DNA of 64,000 nt from Roseovarius sp. TE539 (GCF_003298505.1 NZ_QNGB01000001.1:186001-250000), one strand, 5' to 3'; shown: positions 27,057 to 38,025, numbered from the stretch's first letter. The notes: generated by a model from the letters alone, not told the origin. Made by a program: numbers and translations.

Positions 27057-28295
27057 TCAGATCAGGAACTCGGCCAGCACCCCGTCCTCGGTGATGTCGC
27101 GATACTGGAAACCGGCATCGTCAAGTTTTTGTTCGAGGGTCACGAAATTCGCAGCATCATTGGTTTCGATCCCGATTAGGACCGATCCGAAGTTGCGCGC
27201 CGATTTCTTGAGATACTCGAAGCGGGCAATATCGTCATGCGGTCCGAGGATATTCAGGAAATCCTTCAGCGCACCGGGACGTTGCGGAAGACGAAGAACG
27301 AAGTATTTCTTGACGCCGGAATAGCGCTGCGCGCGCTCCTTGACCTCGGGCAGACGCTCGAAATCGAAATTGCCGCCGGTGGTCACGCAGACCACGGTCT
27401 GACCCGTTATTGTTCCTTCCAGATCCTTAAGGGCATCCACCGAAAGCGCGCCGGCCGGTTCCAGGACCACGCCCTCGACATTGAGCATTTCCAGCATCGT
27501 GGTGCACAATCGGTCCTCGTCGATCGACAGCACATCATCGGCTTGCATGTCACCAAGCCGCGCGAACGTGTGCCGGCCGATCTGCGCCACCGCCGCACCG
27601 TCGGCGAAGTTGTCCACACGGTCCAGCCGCACGGGTGTCCCAGCTGTGATCGCCGCCGCCAGAGACGCACCGCCCGATGGCTCCGCCAGGGTATAGTCAC
27701 AGCGCGATCCGAGGTATCCGCGCACTCCGGCGGAAAGCCCTCCGCCACCCACGGGCATCACGATTCGATCGGGCGGACGGGAAAGCTGCGCCTCGATCTC
27801 CACGGCAACAGACGCCTGCCCCTCGATAACGTCCTCGTCGTCGAAGGGCGACAGGAAATGCCCGCCGATCTCCGTGCAATGGCCCTGCGCGGCCGACAGC
27901 GTATCGTCGAAGTAATCGCCGGTCAGCACGATCTCGATCGCATCGCCGCCGAATTTCCGGGTTTTTGATATCTTCTGGTCAGGGGTGGTGACCGGCATGA
28001 AGATCACACCGCGGACCCCGAAATGCCGGCACATGAATGCTACGCCCTGGGCATGGTTGCCGGCACTGGCGCAGACGAACTGCGCCGCGTCGGGAGTCCG
28101 GGCAAGTATTTTGCGCATGGCATTGAACGCCCCGCGCAACTTGTAGGAGCGCACAGGTGTCAGATCTTCGCGCTTTAGCAGGATCTCGGCACCGTACCGT
28201 TCTGACAGGTGATCATTGCGCTGCAGCGGAGTGGCCGCAAAAACATCGCGCATCGCGGCCTCTGCGGCCCGGGCCTTCTCGGGGAAATCGGTCAT
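27057..28295 (-). CDS. ilvA: Threonine ammonia-lyase (biosynthetic)
   Basis: IlvA deaminates threonine to 2-oxobutanoate, the first step of isoleucine synthesis. The 412-residue PLP enzyme has the Schiff-base Lys52 in PVRSYKLRGA, the CASAGNHAQG motif and the glycine loop MPVGGGGLSAG. The C-terminal about 85 residues form a single ACT-like regulatory domain (KYFVLRLPQRPGALKDFL), the short form with one rather than two ACT-like repeats. The start is the ATG at 28295; no strong ribosome-binding site is visible. Confidence 0.94.
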   Translation of the reverse strand: MTDFPEKARAAEAAMRDVFAATPLQRNDHLSERYGAEILLKREDLTPVRSYKLRGAFNAMRKILARTPDAAQFVCASAGNHAQGVAFMCRHFGVRGVIFMPVTTPDQKISKTRKFGGDAIEIVLTGDYFDDTLSAAQGHCTEIGGHFLSPFDDEDVIEGQASVAVEIEAQLSRPPDRIVMPVGGGGLSAGVRGYLGSRCDYTLAEPSGGASLAAAITAGTPVRLDRVDNFADGAAVAQIGRHTFARLGDMQADDVLSIDEDRLCTTMLEMLNVEGVVLEPAGALSVDALKDLEGTITGQTVVCVTTGGNFDFERLPEVKERAQRYSGVKKYFVLRLPQRPGALKDFLNILGPHDDIARFEYLKKSARNFGSVLIGIETNDAANFVTLEQKLDDAGFQYRDITEDGVLAEFLI

Positions 28296-28399
28296 CCGTG
28301 ATTGTCTGGCGCAGGTCGACCCCCTGTGCAAGCCCCCTCCTTGCCCCGGCCCGCAAAACCCGCTAATCGCCGGGCCGTATCCGAATGAGGAAGAACCCG

Positions 28400-29626
28400 A
28401 TGTCCGCGCCCAAGAAAGTCGTGCTTGCCTATTCCGGCGGCCTTGATACCTCGATAATCCTGAAATGGCTGCAGACCGAATACGGCTGCGAGGTTGTCAC
28501 CTTCACTGCCGATCTGGGTCAGGGTGAGGAGCTGGAGCCGGCGCGCAAGAAGGCGGAATTGCTGGGTATCAGACCCGAAAACATCTATATCGAGGACATT
28601 CGCGAGGAGTTCGTTCGCGAGTACGTCTTCCCCATGTTCCGTGCCAATGCCGTTTACGAAGGTCTTTACCTTCTGGGCACGTCGATCGCGCGGCCGCTCA
28701 TTTCCAAACGGCTGGTGGAAATCGCGGCGCAAACAGGGGCCGACGCTGTGGCCCACGGCGCCACCGGCAAGGGCAATGACCAGGTTCGGTTCGAACTGGC
28801 GGCCTATGCCCTTGATCCGGATATCAAGGTGATCGCACCCTGGCGGGAATGGGATCTGACCAGCCGGACCAAGCTGTTGGATTTTGCCGAGCAGAACCAG
28901 ATTCCGATCGCCAAGGACAAGCGTGGCGAGGCGCCTTTTTCAGTCGACGCCAACCTGTTGCACACATCTTCCGAGGGCAAGGTTCTTGAAGATCCCGCGG
29001 AGGACGCGCCGGATTACGTCTATCAGCGCACCACGCATCCCGAAGATGCACCGGATGCACCGGAGTTCATCGAGGTGGGGTTCGAAAAGGGCGATGCGAT
29101 CAGTATCGACGGTGACGCCCTGAGTCCGGCGGCGATCCTGACGCGCCTGAATGAGCTTGGCGGCAAGCACGGGATCGGGCGGCTGGACTTGGTTGAGGGC
29201 CGCTTCGTGGGCATGAAATCACGCGGGATCTACGAGACGCCGGGCGGGACCATCCTTCTGGAAGCGCATCGCGGTATCGAGTCGATCACCATGGATCGTG
29301 GGGCCATGCACCTCAAGGACGAACTTATGCCCCGTTATGCGGAGCTGATCTATAACGGTTTCTGGTACAGCCCCGAGCGCGAGATGCTGCAGGCCGCCAT
29401 CGACCACAGCCAGGCGCACGTGACCGGGACCGTTCGTTTGAAGCTGTACAAGGGATCTGCGCGGACGGTCGGACGGTGGTCCGATCACAGCCTCTATTCC
29501 GAGGCGCATGTAACCTTCGAGGACGACGCCGGAGCCTATGACCAGAAAGACGCGGCCGGTTTCATTCAGTTGAACGCGCTGCGTCTGAAGCTTCTTGCGG
29601 CGAGGGAAAGGCGGCTCGGGAAATAA
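28400..29626 (+). CDS. argG: Argininosuccinate synthase
   Basis: ArgG joins citrulline and aspartate with ATP in arginine synthesis. The 408-residue protein begins [20 protein letters not shown], with the ATP PP-loop SGGLDTS at residues 12-18, and continues with [30 protein letters not shown] and the C-terminal synthetase domain. GAGGAAG precedes the ATG at 28400. Its last 65 bases overlap the convergent sulfotransferase-like gene, and no terminator can lie between them. Confidence 0.97.
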   Translation: MSAPKKVVLAYSGGLDTSIILKWLQTEYGCEVVTFTADLGQGEELEPARKKAELLGIRPENIYIEDIREEFVREYVFPMFRANAVYEGLYLLGTSIARPLISKRLVEIAAQTGADAVAHGATGKGNDQVRFELAAYALDPDIKVIAPWREWDLTSRTKLLDFAEQNQIPIAKDKRGEAPFSVDANLLHTSSEGKVLEDPAEDAPDYVYQRTTHPEDAPDAPEFIEVGFEKGDAISIDGDALSPAAILTRLNELGGKHGIGRLDLVEGRFVGMKSRGIYETPGGTILLEAHRGIESITMDRGAMHLKDELMPRYAELIYNGFWYSPEREMLQAAIDHSQAHVTGTVRLKLYKGSARTVGRWSDHSLYSEAHVTFEDDAGAYDQKDAAGFIQLNALRLKLLAARERRLGK

Positions 29627-30335
29627 GCCGCACGGCGTGCAGTGACTCGTAGAAGGGCAACGCGTGCCGGGCAAGTCGCGCTTGGTCTTTTGTCAGCTCC
29701 GGCAGGGCCCCCTCGGGCGGGGCGAACCCGGTGGAGGCGTGCACTGAACCGTACCAATGAGGCGCCCAGACGCCATCATCCTTGTGACCCCCCTTTGGCC
29801 AGCACAGCATTGCCGGATCCCATCGCAGGCCGATCGCCTCGCAGAGGGCTCGAAGCATCCCGGGCGGATCCTGGCGGATATCGGCCGAGTCGATCACGAT
29901 CGGGGCACGGCCCTGTTCCGTCAGATGCTCATATAGCTCGAATTGCCGGTTGAAACCGAGATCATCAGGCGTCGGATTGTCATATTTCGCCGAGAAGCTC
30001 GCCGCGACACGGGCAGGGTGCCGGATCAGGAACACGTTCGTCACGGCGCTGATCCAGCCCCGGGGCATGGCAGGGATCATGTGCTGGGTCATGTGTTTCT
30101 GGTAAAAATGCGGTTTGCCATCCGGAATGGCCCCAACGAGTTGGTCGATCACGTTTGCCGGATCGGTGGGCCGGGAGGCGATGATCGCGTCACGCATCGG
30201 GTGTTCAAGAGCGGTTTCCGCCAGATAGGCGGCATAGAACGGCTCGTCGATCACGGCACAGTCTTCCCGCGCCCCAAAGGCATACATCATCGCGGTTGAC
30301 AGGTTGCGGGGGCCGGACCACATCGCGATCCGCAT
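29562..30335 (-). CDS. Sulfotransferase-family P-loop protein
   Basis: The 257-residue protein begins [20 protein letters not shown]; the P-loop-like segment at residues 6-16 fits the PAPS-binding 5' loop of sulfotransferases. Later segments ([37 protein letters not shown]) match the 3'-phosphate region of the fold. The substrate is not known. Its ATG is embedded in the stop of the aminotransferase gene (TGATG at 30337-30333), so the two are translationally coupled. The last about 21 codons run into argG on the other strand. Confidence 0.82.
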   Translation of the reverse strand: MRIAMWSGPRNLSTAMMYAFGAREDCAVIDEPFYAAYLAETALEHPMRDAIIASRPTDPANVIDQLVGAIPDGKPHFYQKHMTQHMIPAMPRGWISAVTNVFLIRHPARVAASFSAKYDNPTPDDLGFNRQFELYEHLTEQGRAPIVIDSADIRQDPPGMLRALCEAIGLRWDPAMLCWPKGGHKDDGVWAPHWYGSVHASTGFAPPEGALPELTKDQARLARHALPFYESLHAVRLISRAAFPSPQEASDAARSTE

Positions 30336-31243
30336 CAGGTGATACCCCCGTGCACCAGATCCTTGTAAAGTCGCTGGATCCGCGCCGTTACCGGACCCGG
30401 CCATTCACTTCCGATGGGCCGCCCATCAATCGCGCTCACCGGTGTCTGGGCACCGAACGTGCCGGTCAGGAACGCTTCGTCAGCGCCGTAGGTATCGACG
30501 AGGGAGTAATTGCGCTCGTGCACCGGGATGCCGTTACCGCGGCAAATGTCGATAACCTTCTGGCGGGTGATCCCGTTCATGCAGTAATCGCCGGTCGAGG
30601 TCCAGACGGCACCACGGCGGACAATGAAGAAATTGCAGGCATTGGTGGTGTTCACGAACCCGTGCGCGTCGAGCATCAGCGCCTCGTCCGCCCCGGCTTT
30701 TTCGGCGGCAATGCAAGCCAGGATGCAATTGAGCTTGGAATGTGAATTCAACTTGGGATCCTGCGTCATCGGCAGGCCGCGCATGTGCGGAACCGTGGCC
30801 AGGCGAATGGGCCGGGCGATCAACGGCCTTGAATGTTCCATTATGATCGCCACGGTCGGGCCCTCACGGGACAGCGAAGGGTGCTGGAACGGGCGGGATT
30901 TGATCCCGCGGGTGACCATTACACGGGCATGGGCATCCGTTGTCATGCCATTGGCCGATTGTGTCTCTGATATTGCGGTTTTCAGGTCCCTTCTCGACAA
31001 CCCGATATCCAGATCGATGGCTTTCGCCGCCTCGAAGAGACGGTCGAGATGTTCGTCAATGAAAGCCCAGGTGCCGTCATAAAGGCGAAGCCCCTCCCAC
31101 ACGCCGTCCCCGAGCATGAAACCGCTGTCATAGACACTGATCAGCGCCTTGTCCCGGGGTACAAGACCACCATTCAGCCAGATCAGAATATCTGCGTTGC
31201 GCCTGTCCTCTTCGGATTGGTGGGTGGTTTGCCGGTCCGTCAT
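30335..31243 (-). CDS. Class IV PLP-dependent aminotransferase (IlvE/D-amino acid type)
   Basis: The 302-residue protein belongs to fold type IV transaminases: LIWLNGGLVPRDKALISVYD and GFMLGDGVWEGLR at the start, the probable Schiff-base Lys164 in QDPKLNSHSK, and DEALMLDAHGFVNTTNACNFF. It is not a clear IlvE; the Lys surroundings differ from typical branched-chain enzymes, so a D-amino acid or special oxoacid substrate is possible. AGGAAAATAC precedes the ATG at 31243. It is coupled to the following sulfotransferase-like gene, a pairing that suggests a joint reaction sequence. Confidence 0.85.
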   Translation of the reverse strand: MTDRQTTHQSEEDRRNADILIWLNGGLVPRDKALISVYDSGFMLGDGVWEGLRLYDGTWAFIDEHLDRLFEAAKAIDLDIGLSRRDLKTAISETQSANGMTTDAHARVMVTRGIKSRPFQHPSLSREGPTVAIIMEHSRPLIARPIRLATVPHMRGLPMTQDPKLNSHSKLNCILACIAAEKAGADEALMLDAHGFVNTTNACNFFIVRRGAVWTSTGDYCMNGITRQKVIDICRGNGIPVHERNYSLVDTYGADEAFLTGTFGAQTPVSAIDGRPIGSEWPGPVTARIQRLYKDLVHGGIT

Positions 31244-31388
31244 GTATTTTCCTTTCGACCCGATGCTATGCGGCTGCAAATCCCTTGCCAAGATGTAATC
31301 CGGGTTCAACGCTTCGTGACATCACACGGCCTTGTCTTGGCGGTGAAGGGAAGGCGTGACATCATCAACGCAACGGAGGAATAGGACG

Positions 31389-32051
31389 ATGCATATCACC
31401 CGGAAAGATATCCAAAGCTGGTTGCTGGCGTTACTGATCCTTCTTGGTGTCATGGCCAAGGCGCAACAGGCAATCGCTGACCAAAGCCGGGAACTCATAG
31501 TCGCCGGCGGCTGTTTCTGGTGCGTTGAAGCGGATTTCGAGTCCGTGCCCGGCGTGGGCGATGTGGTTTCGGGTTTCACCGGCGGCCATACCGAGAACCC
31601 GACTTACCCTGCCAAGGGCACCGGCCACTACGAGGCAGTCCGCATTCCCTATGACCCGGATGTCGTGAGCTACCGGGAACTCCTCAACAAGTTCTTCAGG
31701 TCCATTGACCCCACAGATGATGGCGGACAGTTCTGCGACCGTGGCCCGAGTTACAGATCGGCGGTCTTCGTTGATAATACCACAGAACGCGGAGTCGCGG
31801 AGGCTGCGAAGGCCGACGCGATGGCGGCTCTCGGACAGGAGATCGTGACACCGATCCTCGATGCGGTCACTTTCTATCCGGTTGGTGAGTATCACCAGGA
31901 TTACTACAAGAGCGACGATCGCATCCTGGCATCATCTGTCGGATTGTTCGTGAAAAAGAAGATCGCCTACAAACGCTATCGCAAGGGATGCGGGCGCGAT
32001 GCCCGCGTCCGCGAATTGTGGGGGGATGCCGCGCCTTTCGCAGGCAGCTGA
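31389..32051 (+). CDS. msrA: Peptide-methionine (S)-S-oxide reductase, exported
   Basis: MsrA repairs oxidised methionine. The 220-residue protein has a signal sequence or membrane anchor (LLALLILLGVMAKAQQAIA, to about residue 30), so it probably works in the periplasm. The catalytic motif is AGGCFWCVEADFESVPGV with the nucleophile Cys42, followed by SGFTGGHTENPTY and GEYHQDYY. GGAGG stands ahead of the ATG at 31389. It has no MsrB partner nearby, and abuts the ribokinase gene tail to tail. Confidence 0.93.
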   Translation: MHITRKDIQSWLLALLILLGVMAKAQQAIADQSRELIVAGGCFWCVEADFESVPGVGDVVSGFTGGHTENPTYPAKGTGHYEAVRIPYDPDVVSYRELLNKFFRSIDPTDDGGQFCDRGPSYRSAVFVDNTTERGVAEAAKADAMAALGQEIVTPILDAVTFYPVGEYHQDYYKSDDRILASSVGLFVKKKIAYKRYRKGCGRDARVRELWGDAAPFAGS

Positions 32052-32927
32052 TCAGGGCCGGCGCATGGTCTGGACCTCGGACAGATCCGGGATGACATCC
32101 GCGGTGCCGTGGCGCGTGACCATCAACGCGGCGGCCTGGTTGGCAAGTCCGATTGCCTGTGCGATCGGTTGCCCCCGGTCAAGCCCGGCCATCAGGTAGC
32201 CGGTGAATGTGTCGCCGGCGCCGGTGGTATCGACAGGATCTACAGGGGGTGCGGGAAAATCGCGTCCTTTCCACCCGTCGGCATGGTCATGCAGGCGACA
32301 CCCCCGCTTCCCGAGAGTCACGATGACCTGCGCAACACCAAGATCCCCGGCCTGCTTTCCGGTGGCATCACGCAGTTGTTCCATCTCGACCTCGTTGAGC
32401 ACCAGAAGATCGAGGTGCGGTGTCATGGACTCGACCGCCTCGGCAGAAAACGGGGCGGCGGCATAGGCAACGCGCAGCCCTGCAGACCGGGCGCGGATGG
32501 CTGCCTCTTCCTGCAGATTGGTTTCATTCTGGGTTATGAACCAATCGCCGGGCTTCGCGAGGGCGAACGCCGGGTTGAGACCGGTTTCCGGAATTGCATG
32601 GTTGGCCCCGGGATAGATGACAATCATGTTCTCGCCGGTCGGGTCCACCGTGATGATGGCATGCGCGGTGGGCTCCGCGACCTCGGATACATGGCGGGTA
32701 TCGACACCATACTCCAGGAGCCTTTCAACAGCCCACCGGCCGTCGGCGCCCACCGCGCCAAGATGAAGGACATGCGCCCCGGCGCGTGCTGCGGCAACTG
32801 ACATGTTGGCCCCTTTACCGCCCAGATAGAGAGCCCGGCCAGACGCCGCCAGCGTTTCGCCGGGTTTCGGGAGCCGCGGTACGGAATAGACGAAATCAGC
32901 GTTTATAGAGCCGATGTTCAGGATCAT
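32052..32927 (-). CDS. PfkB-family carbohydrate kinase, ribokinase-like
   Basis: The 291-residue protein has the family's first signature LGGKGANMSVAAARAGA and the second, PVDTTGAGDTFTGYL, with the catalytic Asp. Most similar in layout to ribokinase (NIGSINADFVYSVPRLPKPGET). No sugar transporter or sugar catabolic gene is adjacent, so the substrate (ribose or another sugar or nucleoside) is uncertain. The ATG at 32927 starts 31 bases after the upstream maeB stop on the same strand. Confidence 0.88.
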   Translation of the reverse strand: MILNIGSINADFVYSVPRLPKPGETLAASGRALYLGGKGANMSVAAARAGAHVLHLGAVGADGRWAVERLLEYGVDTRHVSEVAEPTAHAIITVDPTGENMIVIYPGANHAIPETGLNPAFALAKPGDWFITQNETNLQEEAAIRARSAGLRVAYAAAPFSAEAVESMTPHLDLLVLNEVEMEQLRDATGKQAGDLGVAQVIVTLGKRGCRLHDHADGWKGRDFPAPPVDPVDTTGAGDTFTGYLMAGLDRGQPIAQAIGLANQAAALMVTRHGTADVIPDLSEVQTMRRP

Positions 32928-32958
32928 GCCTGTGCCTCACGAGGGATTTCGTCCGATC

Positions 32959-35214
32959 TCATCCCACCTTGCATGCTGCCAGAACGGCCATGTTCAGGAT
33001 GTCGCTTGCCGTGGAGGTGGACGAGCAGATCTGGATCGGCTTGTCGATACCGGAAAGAATCGGGCCGATCACTGTGGCGCCGGCCATCTCCTGCATCAGC
33101 TTGACCGAAATCGACGCGGAGTGCCGCGCCGGGACGATCAATATATTGGCCGGTCCGGACAACCGCTGAAACGGAAAAGCCTCTTGTGACCGGGTATTAA
33201 GGGCGACATCAACGGTCATCTCGCCCTCGAATTCGAAATCCACGCCACGCGCCTCAAGGACCTGGGGCGCGCGATGCATCTTCTCTGCACGTTCGGACCG
33301 GGGATAACCGAAGGTGGAAAAACTGACGAAAGCCACACGCGGCTCCAACCCCAGATGCCGGGCCACATCCGCGGCACGTTGTGCGATGTTTGCAAGGTTC
33401 TCCTCGTCGGGCCATTCATGAACCAGAGTATCGGATATCATCACGATCCGGCCCTTGTGCATAAGGGCGGTTACGCCCGCGGCACCATGTTCTGCATCGG
33501 CATCGAACACGTGGTTGATCAATTCCATGACATGCGCGGATTTCCGTGTTGCTCCGGTAACCAACCCGTCTCCGTGACCATGCGCCAGCATCAGAGCCGA
33601 AAATACATGCCGGTCACGCGCCGCGAGACGATGAATGTCATGCCGGTCATGACCCTTGCGTTGCAGGCGGGCATAAAGATGATCCTTGTAGGTATCCAGA
33701 TGCCTCGTGTTGGCGGCATTGACGATTTCCAACTCGCGCACCGCATCGCCCAGGCCGGCCGCCTCGAGCTTGGCCTTGACGTCGGTGTCGCGCCCGACGA
33801 CCAGTGCCTTTCCCAGTCCCTGGCGCTGATACTGTACCGCCGCACGCAGTACGCGTGGATCGTCACCCTCCGCAAAGATCATCCGGGCCTGCGCGTTGCG
33901 CGCCCGAGCATTGATGGATCGCAGGATCGAGGCGGTCGGGTCCATCCTCGCCCTGAGCGCCACTTCGTAGGCGTCCATGTCCACGATCGGGCGGCGCGCG
34001 GCGCCGGTATCCATGCCGGCCCGCGCCACGGACGGCGGGATGGTGTGAATCAGCCTCGGGTCGAACGGTGTGGGAATGATGTAGTCACGCCCGAAACTGA
34101 GTTTGCGTCCATACGCCATCGCGACTTCGTCCGGCACATCCTCGCGCGCCAGTTTCGCCAGCGCCTCGGCACAGGCGATCTTCATCTCGTCATTGATCGC
34201 ACGGGCATGAACGTCCAGCGCTCCGCGAAACAGGTACGGAAATCCGAGGACGTTGTTCACCTGATTCGGGTAATCGGATCGGCCAGTGGCGACGATGGCG
34301 TCGGCACGAACCTCGTGGGCCTCTTCCGGGGTGATTTCGGGATCGGGGTTGGCCATCGCGAAAATCACCGGGTCTTCGGCCATGGAAGCGACCATTTCCC
34401 GGGTCACCGCTCCCTTGACCGAAACACCGAGGAAAACATCCGCGTCCTTCATCGCCTCTTCGAGCGTGCGCAGATCGGTCTTGATCGCGTGGGCGGATTT
34501 CCACTGGTTCATGCCCTCCGTCCGACCCTGCCAAATCACGCCCTTGGTGTCGCAGGCAATGCAGTTCTCGTGCCGGGCACCCATTGCTTTGAGGAGTTCT
34601 ATGCAGGCGATTCCGGCGGCGCCCGCACCATTGAGCACGATCTTCACATCCTCGATCTTCTTGCCCGACAGGTGCAGCGCGTTGATCAGACCCGCCGCAC
34701 ATATCACCGCCGTGCCATGCTGATCGTCATGAAAGACGGGGATATCCATCACTTCCTTGAGCTGCTGCTCGATGATGAAACATTCCGGCGCCTTGATATC
34801 CTCAAGGTTGATTCCGCCGAAGGTGGGCCCCATGAGCTTTACGGCGTTGATGAACGCCTCGGGATCTTCGGTATCAAGTTCGATGTCGATCGAATTCACA
34901 TCCGCGAAGCGCTTGAACAGGACCGCCTTGCCTTCCATCACCGGCTTGGACCCGAGCGCACCGAGATTGCCCAGACCCAGAACGGCAGTGCCGTTCGAGA
35001 TCACGGCGACAAGGTTGCCCTTGTTGGTATAGTCATAGGCGGCCTCGGGCGTTTCCGCGATCGCTTCGCAGGGGACCGCGACACCGGGGGAATAGGCAAG
35101 GCTAAGATCCCGCTGCGTTGTCATGGGCACGGTGGCCTGCACCTCCCACTTTCCGGGCGAAGGCTCCAGATGGAAGGCAAGCGCCTCTTCGGGGGTGATG
35201 CGGGAATTCGCCAT
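32959..35214 (-). CDS. maeB: NADP-dependent malic enzyme with phosphotransacetylase-like domain
   Basis: MaeB decarboxylates malate to pyruvate. The 751-residue protein has the malic enzyme half (1 to about 425: SLAYSPGVAVPC, FKRFADVNSIDIEL, FHDDQHGTAVICAAGL, NGAGAAGIACIELL) and a C-terminal half (about 430-751) related to phosphate acetyltransferase (RMIFAEGDDPRVLRAA, SDTLVHEWPDEENLA, GPANILIVPARHSASISVKL). The C-terminal domain is usually regulatory in MaeB, sensing acetyl-CoA, rather than catalytic. It is divergent from mutS with 104 bases between. Confidence 0.95.
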   Translation of the reverse strand: MANSRITPEEALAFHLEPSPGKWEVQATVPMTTQRDLSLAYSPGVAVPCEAIAETPEAAYDYTNKGNLVAVISNGTAVLGLGNLGALGSKPVMEGKAVLFKRFADVNSIDIELDTEDPEAFINAVKLMGPTFGGINLEDIKAPECFIIEQQLKEVMDIPVFHDDQHGTAVICAAGLINALHLSGKKIEDVKIVLNGAGAAGIACIELLKAMGARHENCIACDTKGVIWQGRTEGMNQWKSAHAIKTDLRTLEEAMKDADVFLGVSVKGAVTREMVASMAEDPVIFAMANPDPEITPEEAHEVRADAIVATGRSDYPNQVNNVLGFPYLFRGALDVHARAINDEMKIACAEALAKLAREDVPDEVAMAYGRKLSFGRDYIIPTPFDPRLIHTIPPSVARAGMDTGAARRPIVDMDAYEVALRARMDPTASILRSINARARNAQARMIFAEGDDPRVLRAAVQYQRQGLGKALVVGRDTDVKAKLEAAGLGDAVRELEIVNAANTRHLDTYKDHLYARLQRKGHDRHDIHRLAARDRHVFSALMLAHGHGDGLVTGATRKSAHVMELINHVFDADAEHGAAGVTALMHKGRIVMISDTLVHEWPDEENLANIAQRAADVARHLGLEPRVAFVSFSTFGYPRSERAEKMHRAPQVLEARGVDFEFEGEMTVDVALNTRSQEAFPFQRLSGPANILIVPARHSASISVKLMQEMAGATVIGPILSGIDKPIQICSSTSTASDILNMAVLAACKVG

Positions 35215-35318
35215 GAAAAGGCCCTTTCGGTTCTGCGTCGTTACTTTCCATAGCGGGGGATGATGACGGCCTCAACCGGAACACTGTTTTGGCTTTCGCG
35301 CAAGCCGGAGGGTTTGTA

Positions 35319-38012
35319 ATGTCCGCTGGCAGCGAGGGAGGCCGCGTGACATCCGAAAAATCAGCCGTGACGCCCATGATGGCGCAATACCTTGAGATCA
35401 AGGCGCAGTACCGTGATGCGCTTTTGTTCTACCGGATGGGCGATTTCTACGAGCTGTTTTTCGAGGATGCGGTCGCGGCAAGCGAGGCGCTGGATATCGC
35501 GCTCACCAAGCGCGGCAAACACAACGGCGAGGATATAGCGATGTGCGGGGTGCCCGTGCATTCGGCAGAGGGTTATCTTCTGACCCTGATCCGCAAGGGG
35601 TTTCGCGTTGCCGTGTGCGAACAGACCGAAGACCCGGCCGAGGCGAAGAAACGTGGGTCAAAATCCGTCGTCAACCGGGAGGTTGTCCGCCTCGTCACGC
35701 CCGGCACACTGACCGAGGAAACTCTACTTGATGCGCGCCGACACAACTATCTTTGCGCTTTCGCGCAGGTACGCGAGGATCATGCGTTGGCGTGGGTCGA
35801 TATCTCGACCGGCAGTTTCCGGGTCATGCCGATCACACCCGCGCGTCTTGGGCCCGAACTTGCGCGCCTGCGGCCGAGTGAGGTCATCATCCCGGACGGG
35901 GCGGAGGCACCGTTCCCGGATATCGTGACGGAATCCGGCGCCGCGCTGACGCCGCTCGGCCGTTCCGCATTCGACAGCGCCGCCGGCGAGGACCGGCTGA
36001 CAAAACTGCTTGGTGTCGGGACACTCGATGCGTTTGGAAATTTCGGCCGCGCGGAAACGGCAGCGATGGGCGCAATCGTCGAGTACCTGGAAATCACTCA
36101 GAAGGGCCACCTCCCGCGGTTGCGCCCCCCGGTCCGCGAAATGGCCGGGAAAGTAATGCAGATAGATGCGGCCACCCGGCGGAACCTCGAATTGACGCAA
36201 GCCCTGTCCGGGGGTCGGGCCGGCTCCCTTTTGGCAGCGGTGGACCGGACCTTGACGGCGGGTGGGGGGCGGCTTCTGGAGCGCCGGATTTCCAGCCCGT
36301 CCATGGATCTCGATATCGTTTCCGCACGTCTCGAGTCAGTGGATTTCCTTGCCGGAGCCGAGCGTTTGCGCGGTGACCTGCGTCAGGCGCTACGTCGTGT
36401 TCCGGATCTCGAACGCGCGCTTTCACGTCTGGGGCTTGACCGGGGCGGGCCGCGGGATCTGGCGGCGGTGCGCACCGCACTGGTTGGTGCCGCGGAGGCA
36501 GCGGGTTTCCTGAGCGGTTACACGGATCTGCCGGAGTTGCTTTCGACGACGTGCGGGGATCTGACGGGGGCAGGACAATCAGATCTTCTGGAACTTCTGG
36601 ACGATGCTCTTGTGGCGGAGCCCCCGATTTTGATCCGCGACGGCGGATTCATAGCTGAAGGTTACGATACGGATCTCGACGAAGCGCGCCGATTGCGTGA
36701 CGAGGGCCGCGGTGTGATTGCGGGTATGCAAAGCGATTACGTGACTGAAACAGGTATTCAGTCTCTCAAGATCAAGCACAACAATGTTCTCGGCTATTTC
36801 GTCGAGGTCACGTCGACCCATGCCGAGAGAATGTTGTCGGAGCCCCTGAACGAGACATTCCGGCATCGTCAGACTACGGCGAATCAACTTCGTTTCACCA
36901 CCAGAGAACTCAGTGAGCTGGAAACCAGGATTCTTAACGCCGGCGGCCGGGCCCTGGATATCGAAAAGCGGCTTCATGAACGATTGCGTGACGCCGTGCT
37001 GGCGATTGAATCTGAACTGGCCGCTGTCGCCATGGCGCTGTCCGAGCTCGATCTCGCGGCGGCCTGGGCAGAACTCGGGCGCCAGGAAGGATGGTGCCGA
37101 CCCGATGTCGACAGCAGCCGCGCCCTGACAATCGAGGCGGGGCGTCATCCGGTGGTTGAACAGTCGCTTCGCGCACAGGGGGCTTCGGGTTTCATCGCCA
37201 ACGATGCCGACCTTGGCGGCGAGGCCGATATCTGGCTTCTGACCGGGCCGAACATGTCAGGAAAATCCACGTTCCTGCGGCAGAACGCCCTTATTGCCCT
37301 TCTGGCACAAAGCGGGAGTTTCGTACCTGCACGCTCCGCCCGTGTCGGTCTGGTCAGTCAGTTGTTCAGCCGGGTCGGGGCGTCCGACGATCTGGCCCGG
37401 GGCCGATCCACCTTCATGGTGGAAATGGTCGAGACGGCCGCCATTCTAAACCAGGCGGACGATCACGCACTTGTGATCCTTGACGAGATCGGGCGCGGCA
37501 CGGCAACCTATGACGGGCTTTCGATAGCCTGGGCCACGTTGGAATATTTGCATGATGTGAACCGGTGCCGTGCGCTTTTCGCAACCCATTACCACGAATT
37601 GACGAGCCTCCGCGATCGCCTTGACCGGGTGGAGAACGCCACCGTCACCGTCAAGGAACACGATGGAGACATCATCTTCCTGCACGAGGTTCGGCGCGGG
37701 GCGGCCAACAGAAGCTACGGCGTCCAGGTTGCGAAGCTGGCGGGCCTGCCCGCGGCCGTTGTGGACAGGGCCCGCGTGGTTCTGGATGCGCTGGAAAAGG
37801 GCGAACGCGAAGGCGGCGGCACTGCACGCGAAGCATTGATCGACGACTTGCCGCTTTTTGCCGCTGCCCCGAGCGGTCCACCGCAACCGTCCCCATCACC
37901 GCGCTCGGATCTGGAGGAACGTTTGTCGGCCATCCTTCCGGATGAACTCAGCCCGCGGGAAGCGCTCGACCTGATCTACGAACTCAAGGCCCTTCAACGC
38001 ACATCCGGGTGA
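35319..38012 (+). CDS. mutS: DNA mismatch repair protein MutS
   Basis: MutS recognises mismatches. The 897-residue protein has the mismatch-binding domain with [15 protein letters not shown] (the Phe-x-Glu reader motif lies in the segment), the core and clamp domains, and the ATPase with Walker [11 protein letters not shown], Walker [17 protein letters not shown] and the FATHYHEL segment. The start is the ATG at 35319 behind GGAGG; an in-frame TTG at 35289 is unlikely. It is divergent from maeB. grpE converges 13 bases after its stop. Confidence 0.97.
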   Translation: MSAGSEGGRVTSEKSAVTPMMAQYLEIKAQYRDALLFYRMGDFYELFFEDAVAASEALDIALTKRGKHNGEDIAMCGVPVHSAEGYLLTLIRKGFRVAVCEQTEDPAEAKKRGSKSVVNREVVRLVTPGTLTEETLLDARRHNYLCAFAQVREDHALAWVDISTGSFRVMPITPARLGPELARLRPSEVIIPDGAEAPFPDIVTESGAALTPLGRSAFDSAAGEDRLTKLLGVGTLDAFGNFGRAETAAMGAIVEYLEITQKGHLPRLRPPVREMAGKVMQIDAATRRNLELTQALSGGRAGSLLAAVDRTLTAGGGRLLERRISSPSMDLDIVSARLESVDFLAGAERLRGDLRQALRRVPDLERALSRLGLDRGGPRDLAAVRTALVGAAEAAGFLSGYTDLPELLSTTCGDLTGAGQSDLLELLDDALVAEPPILIRDGGFIAEGYDTDLDEARRLRDEGRGVIAGMQSDYVTETGIQSLKIKHNNVLGYFVEVTSTHAERMLSEPLNETFRHRQTTANQLRFTTRELSELETRILNAGGRALDIEKRLHERLRDAVLAIESELAAVAMALSELDLAAAWAELGRQEGWCRPDVDSSRALTIEAGRHPVVEQSLRAQGASGFIANDADLGGEADIWLLTGPNMSGKSTFLRQNALIALLAQSGSFVPARSARVGLVSQLFSRVGASDDLARGRSTFMVEMVETAAILNQADDHALVILDEIGRGTATYDGLSIAWATLEYLHDVNRCRALFATHYHELTSLRDRLDRVENATVTVKEHDGDIIFLHEVRRGAANRSYGVQVAKLAGLPAAVVDRARVVLDALEKGEREGGGTAREALIDDLPLFAAAPSGPPQPSPSPRSDLEERLSAILPDELSPREALDLIYELKALQRTSG

Positions 38013-38025
38013 ACGCCGGGCCGGC

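Noticed and set aside
33274-35253. 659-codon plus-strand open frame opposite maeB.
   Set aside because: Shadow of the maeB coding frame in GC-rich DNA; its translation shows no domain or ribosome-binding site.
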